DNA from: Cycas panzhihuaensis
Lineage: Eukaryota; Cycadophyta
Direction: 5' to 3'
Assembly (NCBI GenBank): GCA_023213395.1
Contig: CM041465.1
Span: 236,041,741-236,105,740 of the forward strand
DNA length: 64,000 nucleotides
In this document: piece after piece, positions 11,211-23,506 of the stretch
Position numbering within the stretch: the first letter of the stretch is position 1
How the letters are laid out: each line of letters begins with the position of its first letter
Program-made: the position numbers and the translations under genes
The notes under the pieces: model-generated
Databases searched by the model: none
Told to the model about the DNA's origin: nothing
The model's input: the letters and a program-made list of their open reading frames with translations, nothing else

Positions 11211-13740
11211 GATTCTTTTTAGGTCATTATTGAGAAGTAGAATCTTTACTGACCTCCTTGGCAGATTAAGACCTTGTAATAGGGCATACCTAAGTGGTCT
11301 CAAGTAATTAGATAATCCTCTTTCCCTTAGTCTTGGGTTGGGAGGATATAGTTGGTTAAGTTGTCAAGCTTAAAGGAGACAAGGAATTAGCAGGCTCTTT
11401 ATCCTTTGATTAGTTGGGAGGGGGGGGGGGGTGCGGCTGAGCTCCTTGCCTATTCCTAGTTTGCTTATTTTTCTATTGAGTGCCTTGATCCTATTCCTTA
11501 TTATTGGGGAAAGGGTCTTAGTGCATAGGTTGTTCCAAGTTTGGTTTTGAGGCACCTTGAGATTGGGGGTTATGTGATAGTGCGATCATGGAGTACTGAG
11601 TCTAATACTTTGAGTCATCTTGCATGTATTCCCCATGCACTAAGTACCATTTCTTTTTAAGAGGAGGTCATGCCCCCTTCCCCTGAGGTGCTTGGGTGCC
11701 CTTATTTTCTGGAGGTAGTGTTTGGGTCACTTGGTGGACTTGTCTATATCTAGGTTGAGGTTGATATGGCTCTTTCAAGGATTAAGAAGCTTGTAACTTC
11801 ATATCTCATATTAGTCACTAGAAAGAGTGAATAATTAAAGTCAAGGGGTCCAAGGTCTTATTAGTTAATCTAACAAAAGGCCTGGATGATTATTGCTATG
11901 GTTGGCCCTTATTATCGTATGGGGGTGGTAGTGAATTATGATATTGTAAGTTCCTAGGGATTTTCTTGAGACCAACTTAGATCTTAATAGATTCTATCAT
12001 TAAGCATTTAGCTATGGTGGACTTACATGTCATCACCCCCATCTTAAGGACCTCAGCATGCACTTTAGGATATAATAGATTTACAAAACATCCCTCTTTA
12101 ATTCTTCTACTAATGTGGATTTGGAAGAATGAAGAAGATCATAGAACTGACACATAAAGTTGTGGTTTAGTTCATTATGATCTTTCTTTAGTGAAAGTAA
12201 GGCCTTAACCCCACTTTCAAAGGGCTAAGCCACATCGAAATAATTGATGAATACGCCAACTAGTTATTGGAATATAGAGCTTGAGTGGGTGGGGAGGTGA
12301 TAGAACCACCTTAGAGTGTGTCTTTTGAGTGACTGAGGGAACACCTTTATTAGTATATAGTTGTATGCCCAATAATTAATGCATGCCATAGCAAATGCTC
12401 TGACATGATCAATTGGGTCTTGGAAAGAAGTGCCATCAAGTTTGGGCACTTTAGGGGGATGTGGAGGTAAATTAGTTTGTAAAGCCTCAACTAATATTAG
12501 GCTTGATCTGTAATCCATAAAGGGACACACTCCTGATTGAGCTAATGGGTCATTTTAAGAATAGAAGAGAGTGGTGTATGGGCATCCACCCTCTATGTAT
12601 GGTGGATATAAGGGGGTTGAATAGGGTGTATGACCTTGATAATAAGAAGGGTAGGTAGGAGGAGCATACATGGTTCCTCCTACCAGGTATGAAGGAGGTG
12701 GTAGTTGTCTATAGGGGTGAGAAAGATAGGGGATAGGCGAGAGTGCCTTGGACCACCCCTTGGACAAGGGGGTTAAGTAGGAGGTATGCCCATGAGTGCC
12801 CCTGAAGTGATATGGGTATAATGGGCAACTAAATAAGAAGATGAAAGCCCACCCTAGGGGGGACCATAGGTGGGATTGGTTGGGCTTTTTAGAAAGTACA
12901 ATGGGACAAAGGATTTTTCCTAAAGGGTCCTCTAACAGATGAAAAAAACCCATAAGGATGGAGGGAGTCAACCCCATAGGTAGGAAGGGGGTTTGAGCCT
13001 CCATGCATTTACAGTTAAGATGTGTATCATAAGGGAACATACGAGGATGAATCTACAAGGCGCAAATATGGATGAAGAGGGGATAAACCTCCTTGTCCAA
13101 GATAACTTAGGCATGGAGGTATGGTAGGTGGAGGAGGTAAATGAAGGGTATCCAATGAAGGAATAAGAGTATAGAGAGGGGGTACATTTGCCCCCACTTA
13201 TGAGGCTTGTGCACCTTGTGAAGGTTCATTATCCACTCATATACCTACAAGTAAGGGTATAGCAGTGATAGCCTTAGATAAGATACATGATTTTAATTGA
13301 GTGGAAAAAGGTAAGGGAGTAGTGGAAGTGGTTAATGAATAGCATAAAAGAAAATATTATAGCAACCTCAGGGGATGTTGGCTAGTAATGGCTTCAAAGC
13401 ACCCCGTTAGAGCTTTAACTACATCCTTAAGAGGAGTATGGTTTAAGTCTTAAGAGGCTGATGGCTCTCCAACTTGACCTAGGTGTATGGGGTATAGGTT
13501 TAACGCATGATCAAGGTACAAGGCATGGTCATGAATATAAGACCCTTAAAGTGGATAGGAATGAGGGGTAATATGGTAGGATTCATCTTGTTTTGGTGCT
13601 TGGTAGAAAGGATCACTGTCAGTGTAGGTAGGGCCTTTATAAAGATAAGGGGTCTTAGTTTGAGGCCACTCTTGGGTGTATGGATCATGGGCCTAATTAG
13701 GAGGATAGCCCTCTATTAGTGACCTTTGGTCACTTGATTC
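11211..13740 (-). pseudogene. Gag pseudogene of element B
   Basis: It starts near 13740 with SLIEGYPPN, followed by AHDPYTQEW after a stop. A Pro-, Ser- and Tyr-rich part follows (12555-13500, for example YPPYIEGGCPY). The capsid core is at about 12000-12530 (PPKVPKLDGTSFQDPIDHVR, AFAMACINYW, HTLRWFYHLPTHS; then EVLKMGVMTCKSTIAKCL). Frame changes and stops are frequent. A run of about 12 G at 11411-11422 may be a slippage site or sequencing-sensitive tract. Confidence 0.8.
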
Positions 13741-13861
13741 AATAGGAGTGTATGCAGATAGAATTTCTAAAGGGACTAAACCACGTAAACGATATAATGT
13801 ATGGCATATTCACAAGTTTTTGGCTCACCTAAAGAATGATATGAATAAGTCAGGAGAGGTC

Positions 13862-16666
13862 TGTTTTTTGACTATCAGGAATGGATACAGATGGGTCGAC
13901 TTAGGTAAGCACAGGTATGCCTCTTCCTTTTCACTTTTATTATTTCTTTGGAAAGGTTAACAGAAGTATTGCCTCATTGCATGACTGGTTACTTCATTTG
14001 CATGATCACCTTGCATTCGCTGCTTGATCATGCTGCTTGTTATATTGTGAGCCTATGACGGCCTGCGGGACCTACCTTTCCGCAAGGTAGGCATCCCTAT
14101 GGCACTCTATGACCCTCTGCACTACCTCCACATCGCCTTAAGCCTCATTTGACTTGTATGATCCACTCATACCTTGACCCTATGCCCCTATCATGACATT
14201 TCTAGGAACTTTAGCCCTTGATGGATCATTTGGTCTAGTTTGTATGCCTCTCGGACTATCATTAGCCACCTGGACAGGAGGGCCAGCCCCTCCCAAGCCT
14301 ACCACATCACCGTTTAGGGCTCCTAGAACCTTGTCTATGGTCATTTTGGCTTCTTGGTCCCACATTGTTGTAAACTAAGTGGTACCATGAAGTTTACTAC
14401 GATACCGCGAAGTTTACCGCAATGTGACTATTGTAACTTGTTTTTTATATATGTCGTGATAATTATCACTTTTCTTATGGAATTGCCACGTGGCCATGTG
14501 TGCAACTCAGCCCTATTCGCGCCCTAACACTCGATTAGGGTTGAGATGGGTATAAGACCCAAAAAGATCATCATTTCACATCTCTTGGCTCTCCAACTTC
14601 ACATTCTACTCTTGCATTTTTGCTCCTTTCCTCTGCCCTTCCATAGGTACATCTACAATCCTATGTTTCTTACTACTCTAGCTTAGGACTCACCTGCAAC
14701 AACTCTTCTCCGTGGTGGGAGGCCCTCCTCTAAGCACTTTCAAGCAAGATTTTCGTGGTTCTCCTTTAAATATGCTTCATCAAGTGTCTTCTATAGCCAT
14801 TCTTAGGGAAACCTTTTACAAACCCTGTAGGAACTCCTCTTTCTCACTGGTTACAGGTGAAAATCTTCCCTAAACTCAGCCAAACAAGTACTTATTGTCT
14901 TATTTTCATGATTTCTTATGTATTTCTTCCATTAGAATTCATTTAAAAGTGTAGTTTTCTTGCTCTTTCCCTTTTGGATATAGTAAGAACCATCTCTCCT
15001 TGTGTTTGTCTTTATACTCTCATGTTTCCACCCCATTTCTCCACTAGTTTTCTTTAAGAAAGTAGCAGGAGAAGGCTTATAAAGATTGGGTGAAGGGAGT
15101 AAGGTGGGATCCATCCCACTTAGACCTACTCCCCAAAGGCAAACCCCTTCCTGTCTTTCTTCTTCTACTTCCATGCTTTCCTTGGGTTAACTAGGAGAAG
15201 GTGGAATCTTGGCCTACGCTAGATATCAACATGCGCAGCCCTTGCTACGCTGATTCCAGGCCTGCACGCCCCTCTTTTGGGCCTCCTTCATGCCCCTAAC
15301 TTTGCTGGGGATCCCTTAAGATTTTTTGTGAGACTTGTATGACGTATCGCTATCCATAGTGACTCTGTTACCTTGGTACCTCTCCAACATCTTACCTCAC
15401 ACATTCTTATACTTGTTGGCTATCCATAAACTATCATATACCCCTACCTTGTTGTACCTAAAGACTACATGGAGAACTTTAGTGGAGGGTTTTTCCATCC
15501 TGAGGCTGCCCTTCCCTTTTTCTTACTTGATGTGCATGGTTTACTTAAGGAAAGTTGAGTTGTTTGTAGTAGTAGTTACTTTAATTTAAATATAATGTTT
15601 TAAGCATTTACATTATATATATTTGCATATATATAGCCTCCTTGTAGCCCCTTCTTGGAAGGGAGAAACTCTTGTGTATGCAGGTTTGAAGCGGCATCCG
15701 GAAAGGGAAAAGACGTCTAATTCTGGGTAATCCTTTACCCTCCTTTTTCCTTCGTTTTGTTTACTTCCTTTATCCTTTCCGTTCTGCTTATCTTTCATAA
15801 GGGGAAGGTAAGGAAGCCCCTGTCTTTCGCATCAACCATGGTCATACACCAACCGATTGGTGAGAGGGCATACATTACACATGAGTGAGGTTCTTCATCG
15901 ACTACCATGCTTTCTAGGTATGTTCTGTCCCTCTTTCCCATCACCTCTTTTCCCTTTTTGCTTTTGTACAAAATCTATTATATTAATCTAATAGGTCACA
16001 TAAGAGAAAAAAGGAGGAATCAATTAGCTACTTGCATCTTTTGCATAAGAACGTTGCATGTTTGCTTTTTTATAGGAAAGGACATAGTAGGAAATATATT
16101 CCTCCTCCTTTCTCCCGCCCATCTAGAAAAACACCCATAGATGCATTTCATCTAGCTTACTTGCCTATATATGAAACACTTATACTTCCTTTTATTTTCT
16201 CTTATCCTTTACATATTGAGTGAAAGAGAGAAAAAAAAGAAAGAGTTCCCCTTTTTAGTCCATTTCTTACTCCTTCCCTTAGTCATATTTGTCTAAACCA
16301 AACAATCTAGGGAAGCCTACTCATATTCATCCTAGGCCATTCGCCTATACCCTGTCACCTTCGTTTTCCTTCGTCATAGGAAAACCCATTGAGGATTCCT
16401 CTTCTTCCCTTCCGGCCATCCAAGGGTGGGAGGACCTTCCTCTTGAGACCATCCAGGCTACCCCTGCATGTGTCTTTCCCTTCCAGATTGAAAACTACTC
16501 GAAGGTAGTTAGGTGTTATTCGTGGGTCCTGAACTCGCACTCTCATGCACGAACGCTCTGCGTGATGTTCCCTTTGCTTATAGGTTCTCATCCGCACCTT
16601 CAACATTAACTGTTGACCACTTTCATTCTTATTGAGCATAGAGACCATTCCATAGATGCACATCCA
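13862..16666 (+). repeat. 5' LTR of element C
   Basis: About 2805 bases long, starting TGTTTTTTGACTATCAGG and ending CATCCA just before the primer site. It matches 28210-30994 throughout with small indels. In the first roughly 285 bases I counted about 21 differences, nearly all transitions (a count by eye). It has a TATA box at 14551 and GGTACC-containing repeats at 14381-14420. Confidence 0.93.
14551..14557 (+). promoter_or_regulatory. TATA box of the 5' LTR promoter, element C
   Basis: TATAAGA stands in GATGGGTATAAGACCC. The 3' LTR has TATAAAA at the aligned place (28880), and the LTR of element I has TATAAA in a similar context (62498-62503, minus). The conserved position marks the likely start of element transcription, about 30 bases further on. 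Confidence 0.7.
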
Positions 16667-16690
16667 CTAGTGACCATATTGGGGACCTGC
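16667..16690 (+). promoter_or_regulatory. Primer binding site of element C
   Basis: Directly after the LTR end the sequence is CTAGTGACCATATTGGGGAC. It resembles the tRNA-Arg-type primer site of Tat elements (TGGCGACTCCACTGGGGA) with several changes. The same place in elements A, B and F has related sequences, so it is a family feature. Confidence 0.62.
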
Positions 16691-16831
16691 CAGTAAGGGA
16701 GCTAGATCTTATTCCTTTTTGTTGGTCTACTACCTTTTAGTAGTTTTCTCCACTTATTTCTTTCATTGGGCAGCCCCCAACACATACTTTGCATTCTTTT
16801 TTCCCTCTTCTAATGTATTGGAAAGTTTTAT

Positions 16832-19590
16832 ATGCAATGTTTCTCATGTCGCCTATGTGATTTACCTCCATTGTTAGAAGATCTTGCATACCGCTCCCTT
16901 CCATCATTGGATTCTAATTCAATAATGGAAGGATACCCTTCATACTGGGCTTATCATGCCTTTGCTTCGAGAGCTCATGAGTTCCCCACATCCTTTCTTG
17001 GATCCACCCAAGAGGGTGATGATCTTATTTACTATCCGGGTGATCAACATCACCCACTTGATGCCCATCCCTCTGCTCATGGAGTGGAGGACCCTTCTTC
17101 TCTTGAGACTCATCACCTGGGTGGTGATTCTTATGAGGAGCACCCTAAGGGATCCACTTAGTTCGAGGTTTCATCTACCTCCTACAATCAGGTGGATACT
17201 CCTCCTACTAACGTGGTTGAAGCTCTTAACGAGTGCTTTCGTATTCCTCGTCTTTAATTACATCCTAGGTGGTTTGAAGACGTCTTACGTGGTGGGGCAC
17301 CTTCTTCATTCGCGCTTATCCTGCCGTCTTCATCCACATCTATACCTCCCACAAAAAGTAACCCCTTTGTGCCTACACATCCATTCCATTTGATCTTTAC
17401 ATATACCCTTGGGATGACCATTACACCCCCTACTTCTCATCATGTTCCTAATCCTTCAGGACCCTCTCGTGGTTTATCTTCTCCCTACCTTGGGGTTAAC
17501 ATATCTTTCCCTAGTCAAGCCAACATGCCACTTCCTAATGTGGTACATACATTTCCTAGTAGTCCTAGAGGTCTTACTAATACCCCTACTACTAGTCATG
17601 TGGGATTTGCTCTCACATGAACTCAAATCCAACCTAGTGTTACTTCTCTTTACGTACCCCCAGGCTATACATCTCAGCCTTAGGGGCATGGTAAAGGGAA
17701 CCACATTCTGGCTTACGGGGTGGATCCTTTACATCCATATCAGGTTGCATCACCCATGGGCAACCTATATGGACAGAACCTGGTCCCTCACCCCTCATTT
17801 CCAACGTCCTACGTAGCTCCTTATGCTACGCCTTTGCAAGGAAACCCAACTTCCTTTCAAAGCACTTATCTTCAAGTCCCTTTTGAGCAAGGGACATTTC
17901 CCTAAGGAGGGATGGGCCCTTCACCTCCATATGTTCCTTGTCTATTACCTTCCACATAGTTTGTCGATACTATGGTCCAGGCGAGGGAAAACCCCTTCAT
18001 GGATTATAGATCGACACCCTTATCTATTGAGGCGTTAAGAACCAACTTACTACCTCATCCCCCTGAAGTTCCTAAGTTCGATAGAACTTCATCATAGGAT
18101 CCAGCAGAGCACGTCCATAGTTTCTCTATGACGTGTATAGACTATTGGGCCTATGATCGCATACTAATGAAATTATTTCCATGATCCCTATAAGGTGATG
18201 CCCTTAAATGGTTCTATCACCTACGCGCCCATTCCATTTTCTCATTCCAGCAACTTGTGGATGAGTTAATCAACTATTTTGATGTAGCTCGTATATTTGA
18301 AAGTGGAATGAAATCCCTCCTTTCGCTTAAACAAGGCCACGATGAGATGAATCGTGACTTTGTGTGGCAATTCCATGACCTCCTCTATTCCACCAAGGCT
18401 ACTCTGCCTGAGGAATTAAAGAGGGACCTCTTCATTAACACACTTCACCCTGAGGTCCATGTGGAAGTCCTTAAGATAGAGGCAACTACATGTGATTCCG
18501 CCATCACAAAGTGCTTAGCGCTTGAAGCTATTGAGATCCAAATTGGACTCAAGAAGCCCCTTAATCCCTTACAATGACGTGAGGCACCACCCTAAACTAG
18601 AGAAACCAAACCACAATAATCCACTTGGTCTTATTCTCATTTGACCGAGAGGACCCTAGACCCACTCACTTTTGCTATACATTCATTCGAATGTACGATG
18701 AAGGAACTTAAATTATAAGCTCCTTCATCACCCACTTCCAACAAATAAATCTAACAAGCTTCTCAAGCCATTCCCCCTAAGGCTAGTAACACCCAATCCT
18801 CTCAAGCAAGGAAATCTGACTCCTTACTTGAGAAGAAGTGGTGTTCCATTTATGGGGAATGTTTCAATGACAATGCACGTTGTTGGGATCAACATCCTAG
18901 GGATGCCCCACAATGTGACTCATTTTCTAAATAGGCCTCAAGGCCCAACCTTGACCAACCAGTCCATAAGGATCCGTTCCTCAAGCATGGGGAGCGTGAT
19001 CATAATACTTAAGCAAAGAACAACTGAAACCGGGGAAGATCTCCAAATTCCTGTCCTTCACACGGTAAAGGGAAGGGCGCGCAAGATTCATCTTCTTCCT
19101 CGTGTTCCCCTGACCATCGTACCCCTTCACCTTCGTGGTCCCAGAATAAGGGAAAGAAGGTGATCCAAATGCTTAAGGCCACCCCCTTATATGCCTTAAC
19201 TTGGTCCTAAGCCACTAAAGAGGCAGTTGATACCTCTTTATTTATTCCACACCCTGATCCTCTTCCGGAAACCTCCCTTCTAGAAGTTTCATTACTTCCC
19301 AAGACTATTCTCGTTCGTCTAGGTCGCTATGATTTTAGGACAGCCCTTCCTCAACCCACGGTAAAGGGGAAGGCCTTTTCTGTCATTGACAAGATTTGTA
19401 CCGTGGCCACTAGGATGTCTTGAGAAGTTGTCTCGAATAATAGACACTCCTTTTGGAAGCTTTAGGATTGGGTGGCATGCCTGTTCATGCTTTGGGTATC
19501 ACCTAAAGTCATGAGCCTGTCATTTCCTTTGACCCTAAAGACCTTCCTCCCGCTTGTGAAAGGGAACACTAATGGAACTTCCCTTTCACC
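16832..19590 (+). pseudogene. Gag pseudogene of element C
   Basis: The first long reading starts in the region 16832-16920 (SIMEGYPSYWAYHAFASRAH). A Pro/Ser/Tyr-rich part follows to about 18010. The capsid core spans about 18010-18577 (PPEVPKFDRTSS, CIDYWAYDRILMKLFP, DELINYFDVARIFESGMKS, EELKRDLFINTLHPEVHVEV). A Cys-rich knuckle lies at about 18830-18900 (KKWCSIYGECFNDNARCW). The conserved segment before protease (LGRYDFRTALPQP) is at about 19320-19430. Only a few stops interrupt the capsid part, making this the best preserved gag in the window. Confidence 0.87.
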
Positions 19591-19900
19591 ATCACTATTA
19601 ATACACCAGACTGTACTTTGCAAAGGACTGTTGTTGACAACAGTTCTTTTGTTAATGCCATGCCCTTGCATGTTATGTAAGAGCTTAGAATTTCTGCCTT
19701 GGAACCTATTCCATGGCGATGCCAAGGCTATGATGGTAGTGAGAAGACTCCATTAGGATCTGTTTTGATCTCGCTCACTCTCGAGGATAAGACTGTCTTA
19801 GTTGACATTGTAGTCCTTAACATAGACATCAACTACAATATTCTTTTGGGTCAGCCATGGCTCGATCATATGGGAGCTGTGTGTTCAACCTGCTAGGGGT
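19591..19900 (+). pseudogene. Aspartic protease pseudogene of element C
   Basis: The active-site loop reads TVVDNSSFVNAMPLHVM, followed by a stop; D-N-S stands where many retropepsins have D-T/S-G. The rest runs PIPWRCQGYDG, LTLEDKTVLVDIVVLNIDIN, YNILLGQPWLDHMGAVCST. The C-terminal strand and GQPW motif are typical of Ty3/gypsy proteases. The D-N-S form is also seen in element A, so it may be ancestral rather than decay. Confidence 0.83.
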
Positions 19901-20930
19901 AACTCAAGTTCATCCATGATAGGCGAATGAGGGTCATTTCTCATAAACACTCGCCTGTTAAACAAACTCATCCTACCAACCAAGTAAGCCATGGTCATAT
20001 GAAGGGGGATAAAGGCCCTTCTACTCATGCCTTGGCCTGATCTATTGGCATACCTGATTCATCCCATCTTGAAGGAGATCATGCATCTTCTTATTCTAGC
20101 CTTACCTACTTTGATCCTATTGGTGTTGGGAGCTATTGGTACCTTGCCATGTTTAGCGACGGTGAGTCCCATGGCAAGGACGAGGACTTTCCTCACCCTG
20201 TCTCTTTCCTCTACACTAGTAGGAGGCACCCTTCCTATTCTAGGTCTCAACCTAGAATTCCTCTTATTGGAGAGACTAGTCATCCCTTTGTATCACATGT
20301 CATTACATGCATTGACCCACAGGTCCTTGACTCTTCCTCTCCATCACCCCCCACAGGTGATGGCCTCAAGGAACTTCCTTTTGCTCCTTACAAGGGGCCC
20401 CTTCCTGACTCTCCCTTAGAGTCTTCTGGGGATATTGGGTAGTCTGTTGACCATCATGGTCCCATTACTCCCACCTCATCTATTCAAAGTAAGGTCATCC
20501 ATGGGGTGGATTACTTTGAAGATGATAAGGCTTTACTTGAGCACTTAGTGGGCTCTGCACCCAACCTTCCTTCTAGTCACCATAGGCTTGGCCACCAAAA
20601 GGTCTTGGCGATCAGGTCCATACTTGCCAACCCAATGCCATCCCATGTTCTATCTCTTCCTCTTGACCTTGCCCCCCTCCATTTCGAGGAGGGGAATGCC
20701 ATGTGTATGGGGGCAACCTAGGACATAGTCCTCGCCCCGAGCAAGGTCATTAAGGTGGGGGCAGAATGCTCTCCTAATGGGGTAAGGGAATATTCCCTTT
20801 TGTTCCAGGAGTTCTAAGATGTCTTTGCATGGGATTACTCTGACATAAGGGGAATTGACCCCTCTATTATCACCCACAACCTCACTACCGTTCCTAGCGC
20901 CCGCCCCATACACTAGAAACAATGTCCTCT
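19901..20930 (+). pseudogene. Protease-to-reverse-transcriptase linker of element C
   Basis: A Ser/Pro-rich reading at 20149-20442 (MFSDGESHGKDEDFPHP, SSSPSPPTGDGLKELPF) corresponds to the acidic linker of element B. Towards reverse transcriptase, DYFEDDKALLEHLVGSAPNL (20506) is shared with B (DYEALLEYLVGSSPNL). No enzymatic motif is visible. Confidence 0.7.
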
Positions 20931-21759
20931 CTATCCTAAACTCTCAGCCACTATCAAATTGGAGGTTGAGAAACTTTTAGATGCTGGACTTATTACTTCT
21001 ATCGACTACCCCAACTGGGTGTCCAATATTGTTCTTATTGCTAAAAAGAATGGGACCATCCAGATATACATTGACTTTCATGATATCAATAACACATGTC
21101 CTAAGGATAACTTTCCACTCCCTTTCATCGATCAGATCATTGATCGAACTGCTAGGTTTGAAGTCATATCCTTGATGGACAGCTTCTTCGGTTAGAACTA
21201 AATTCAAATATCTCATGAAGATTGCCATAAAATAGCCTTCACCACCTCGTGGGGTACCTTTGCTTATAAAGCAATGCCCTTTAGACTAAAAAATATACGT
21301 GCTACTTATCAAAGGGTGATACATTTTATCTTCCATGACCTTATCAATAACATGTTGGAGGTCTTCATGGATGACATGATGGGTCTCTTGCATGTTGGAG
21401 CCCATCATCCTTTAGACTTGCGGGCCATCTTCACGTGGTGCCACAAGTACCACGTGAGTTTAAACCCACTCAAATGTATATTTGCCATCACTTCTGGAAA
21501 ACTCCTTGGGTTCCTTGTGTCAAAGCAAGGAATTTAAATTGACCCTGATAAGGTCAAGGTGATCCTTGATATGCCTCCACCTAGAACTCAACGACAAATC
21601 AAGTCGTTTCTAGGTAGACTCAATTTCCTTAGGCATTTCCTGGTAAACTTTGCTGTGAATGCTAAACCCTTGACTAACCTATTGAAGAAGGGAGCCCTGT
21701 TTGCTTAGTTAGCTAAGACCCAATAAGCCTTTGAAGGACTTAAGGAAGCCCTTGCTTCC
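20931..21759 (+). pseudogene. Reverse transcriptase pseudogene of element C
   Basis: It makes element cDNA from RNA. Seen in order: LEVEKLLDAGLITSIDYPNW, KKNGTIQIYIDFHDINNTCP, VISLMDSFFG (first catalytic Asp), a stop, N, a stop, IQIS (relatives NQI), TSWGTFAYKAMPFRLKNI, and EVFMDDMMGL with FMDD at 21364-21375. The thumb has CIFAITSGKLLGFLVSKQGI and SFLGRLNFLRHFL. Two or three stops break an otherwise coherent reading. Confidence 0.9.
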
Positions 21760-22110
21760 GCTCTAACATTGGCGCCCCCTTGCTTCGATAGGCCTTTCAT
21801 TCTCTATACCTCGGCGACCGTTGAGTCCTTGGGTGCCATGCTGGCTCAGGAGGACGATTCAGGAGTCAAAAGAGCTATTTACTTTATCAGTCATACCCTC
21901 ATGGCTATCAAACTCAACTACTCTCTGACTGAGAAGGAATGCCTCTCCTTGGTTCATGCAACCAAGAAGTTTAGGCACTACTTACTTGGTAACACTACCA
22001 AGGTGATCGTTCAATCTGATCCCTTGCATTATCTACTCACTCGTTCTGACCTGACACGTAGTGTTGGTCATTGGGCCATCCTCCTTTAGGAATTTAATCT
22101 CCATATCGTC
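21760..22110 (+). pseudogene. Ty3/gypsy RNase H pseudogene of element C
   Basis: One reading of 106 residues covers most of the domain: FILYTSATVESLGAMLAQED, NYSLTEKECLSLVHATKKF, VIVQSDPLHYLL. The Glu and the last Asp are present. The first acidic residue reads Val here (ATVES; element A keeps ATDES). This is the first of two RNase H domains in element C. Confidence 0.86.
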
Positions 22111-22380
22111 AATAGGAAATTAAAGAAAGGGATGGTAGTGGCAGAACAGCTTACAAATGCCCCCATCCCTAACTCGCTTGATGCCCTTATTGACAACTCT
22201 CTTCTTGATGAGTCTATTTTGACCATTCAGGGCACTCCTTCCCATCCACTCATTGATAGTAGGTGGTATGGTGACATTGTGTGGTACCTTACATAGTAGT
22301 AGTACCACCCAGAAGCCAGTAAGAAGGTTAGGTCTCATATCTAGACCTCTGCTAGGCAATACTTCCTCATAGACAAAGTA

Positions 22381-23506
22381 TTGTACAAGAGGTCCTTCAA
22401 TGGGATCCTCCTTCGTTGCGTCACCCCAGACGAGGCAGACCAGATACTTAGCAAATGCCACCATGGCATTTGTGGGGGTCACTTTGGGGGCCAATCCATA
22501 GCCTAGAGGATCCTTCATATGGGCTACTATTGGCCGTCCCTCTTCAAGGATTCTATGCTTATACTTTAAGATGTCGGTGATGTCAAGAGGATGCCAACAT
22601 CTCCCACATGCCTTCCGAGGCTTTTCATCCTATCGTATCTCCATGGCCCTTCACTTAATGGGGTCTAGACCTCATCGGGGCCATATCACCACCCTCTTCG
22701 TCACAGCATAAGTTTATTTTAACTACCACAGAGTACTTTACTAAATGGGGAGAAGCTATCCCTTTGATTACTACCCTTAGCAAGATGATAGCTACTTTTG
22801 TCTAACAGCATATTATTTACCGTTTTGGGATTCTCGACGTCTTGATCATAGATAGCATAACCCTTTTTTGTAACAAGGAGATGGATGAACTTTGTGAGAA
22901 ATTCAAGATCTCTCACAAAACCTCTTCTCCTTGTTACCCCTAGGCAAATGGTCAAGTTGAATCGTTTAGCAAAACCCTTATCAATATCTTAAGGAAAACT
23001 GTTGCTCAATCTTAGAAAGATTGGCACCTTCATCTCCCTTCTACCCTATGGGCCTATTATACCTCTATCTGTGCCACTACAGGAATGACTCCATTCTCCC
23101 TAGTTTACGAGACTGAGGTGGTACTCCCGTTGGAAGTGGAGATTCCCTCTCTACGAGTTTTCCTTTGATGTCTTATCGATGAGGAGTATATTCGTCAGGC
23201 TTGCCTCTTAGACCTCGAAGCCTTGGATGAGAGATGTTTAGCCGCTTACCAAGATAACCTCACATCTAAATCCCACTCACGAAGGACCTATGATAAACAC
23301 TTTCATTCTCGTCCTTTATATCCTGGGGACCATGTCCTCAAGCTGGAATATCTCCATGACCGCTTGACTAAATTCAATCCCAAATGGGTCAGTCCCTTTA
23401 TCATTCTCGAGAGTCTCAATAACGGTGCCTATAGGATCACCACCCTGGAGGGCCTTGAATTTGAGAAAGTCGTTAATGGGAAATTCCTCAAGAAATTCTA
23501 TACATG
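22381..23506 (+). pseudogene. Integrase pseudogene of element C
   Basis: The zinc-binding H2C2 part is at about 22430-22590 (KCHHGICGGHFGGQS, later RCR, a stop, CQEDANISHMPSEAFHP). The first catalytic Asp is in WGLDLIGAI near 22665. The second is in VLIIDSITLF near 22840, and the Glu is in NGQVES near 22960. A TAG at 22941-22943 replaces the Gln of P-Q-x-N-G-Q. The C-terminal domain is an intact reading at 23223-23506 (YPGDHVLKLEYLHDRL, PKWVSPFIILESLNNGAYRI). Several stops and frame changes in the middle. No chromodomain follows. Confidence 0.88.

Larger units (their letters stand above)
8098..13861 (-). mobile_element. Element B: degenerate Tat-type Ty3/gypsy retrotransposon, main part
   Basis: Same gene order and orientation as element A. 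Integrase is cut at 8098, and about 0.9 kb covering most of RNase H and the front of integrase is deleted. The gag start is near 13740, followed upstream by leader to 13861, where element C is inserted. The leader, primer site and end of the 5' LTR of B continue at 30995-31310 on the other side of C. Confidence 0.88.

Noticed and set aside
12555-13040. 161-residue Pro/Tyr-rich reading taken alone as a secreted or cell-wall protein
   Set aside because: It sits inside gag of element B at the place where gag of C and F is equally Pro/Tyr-rich.
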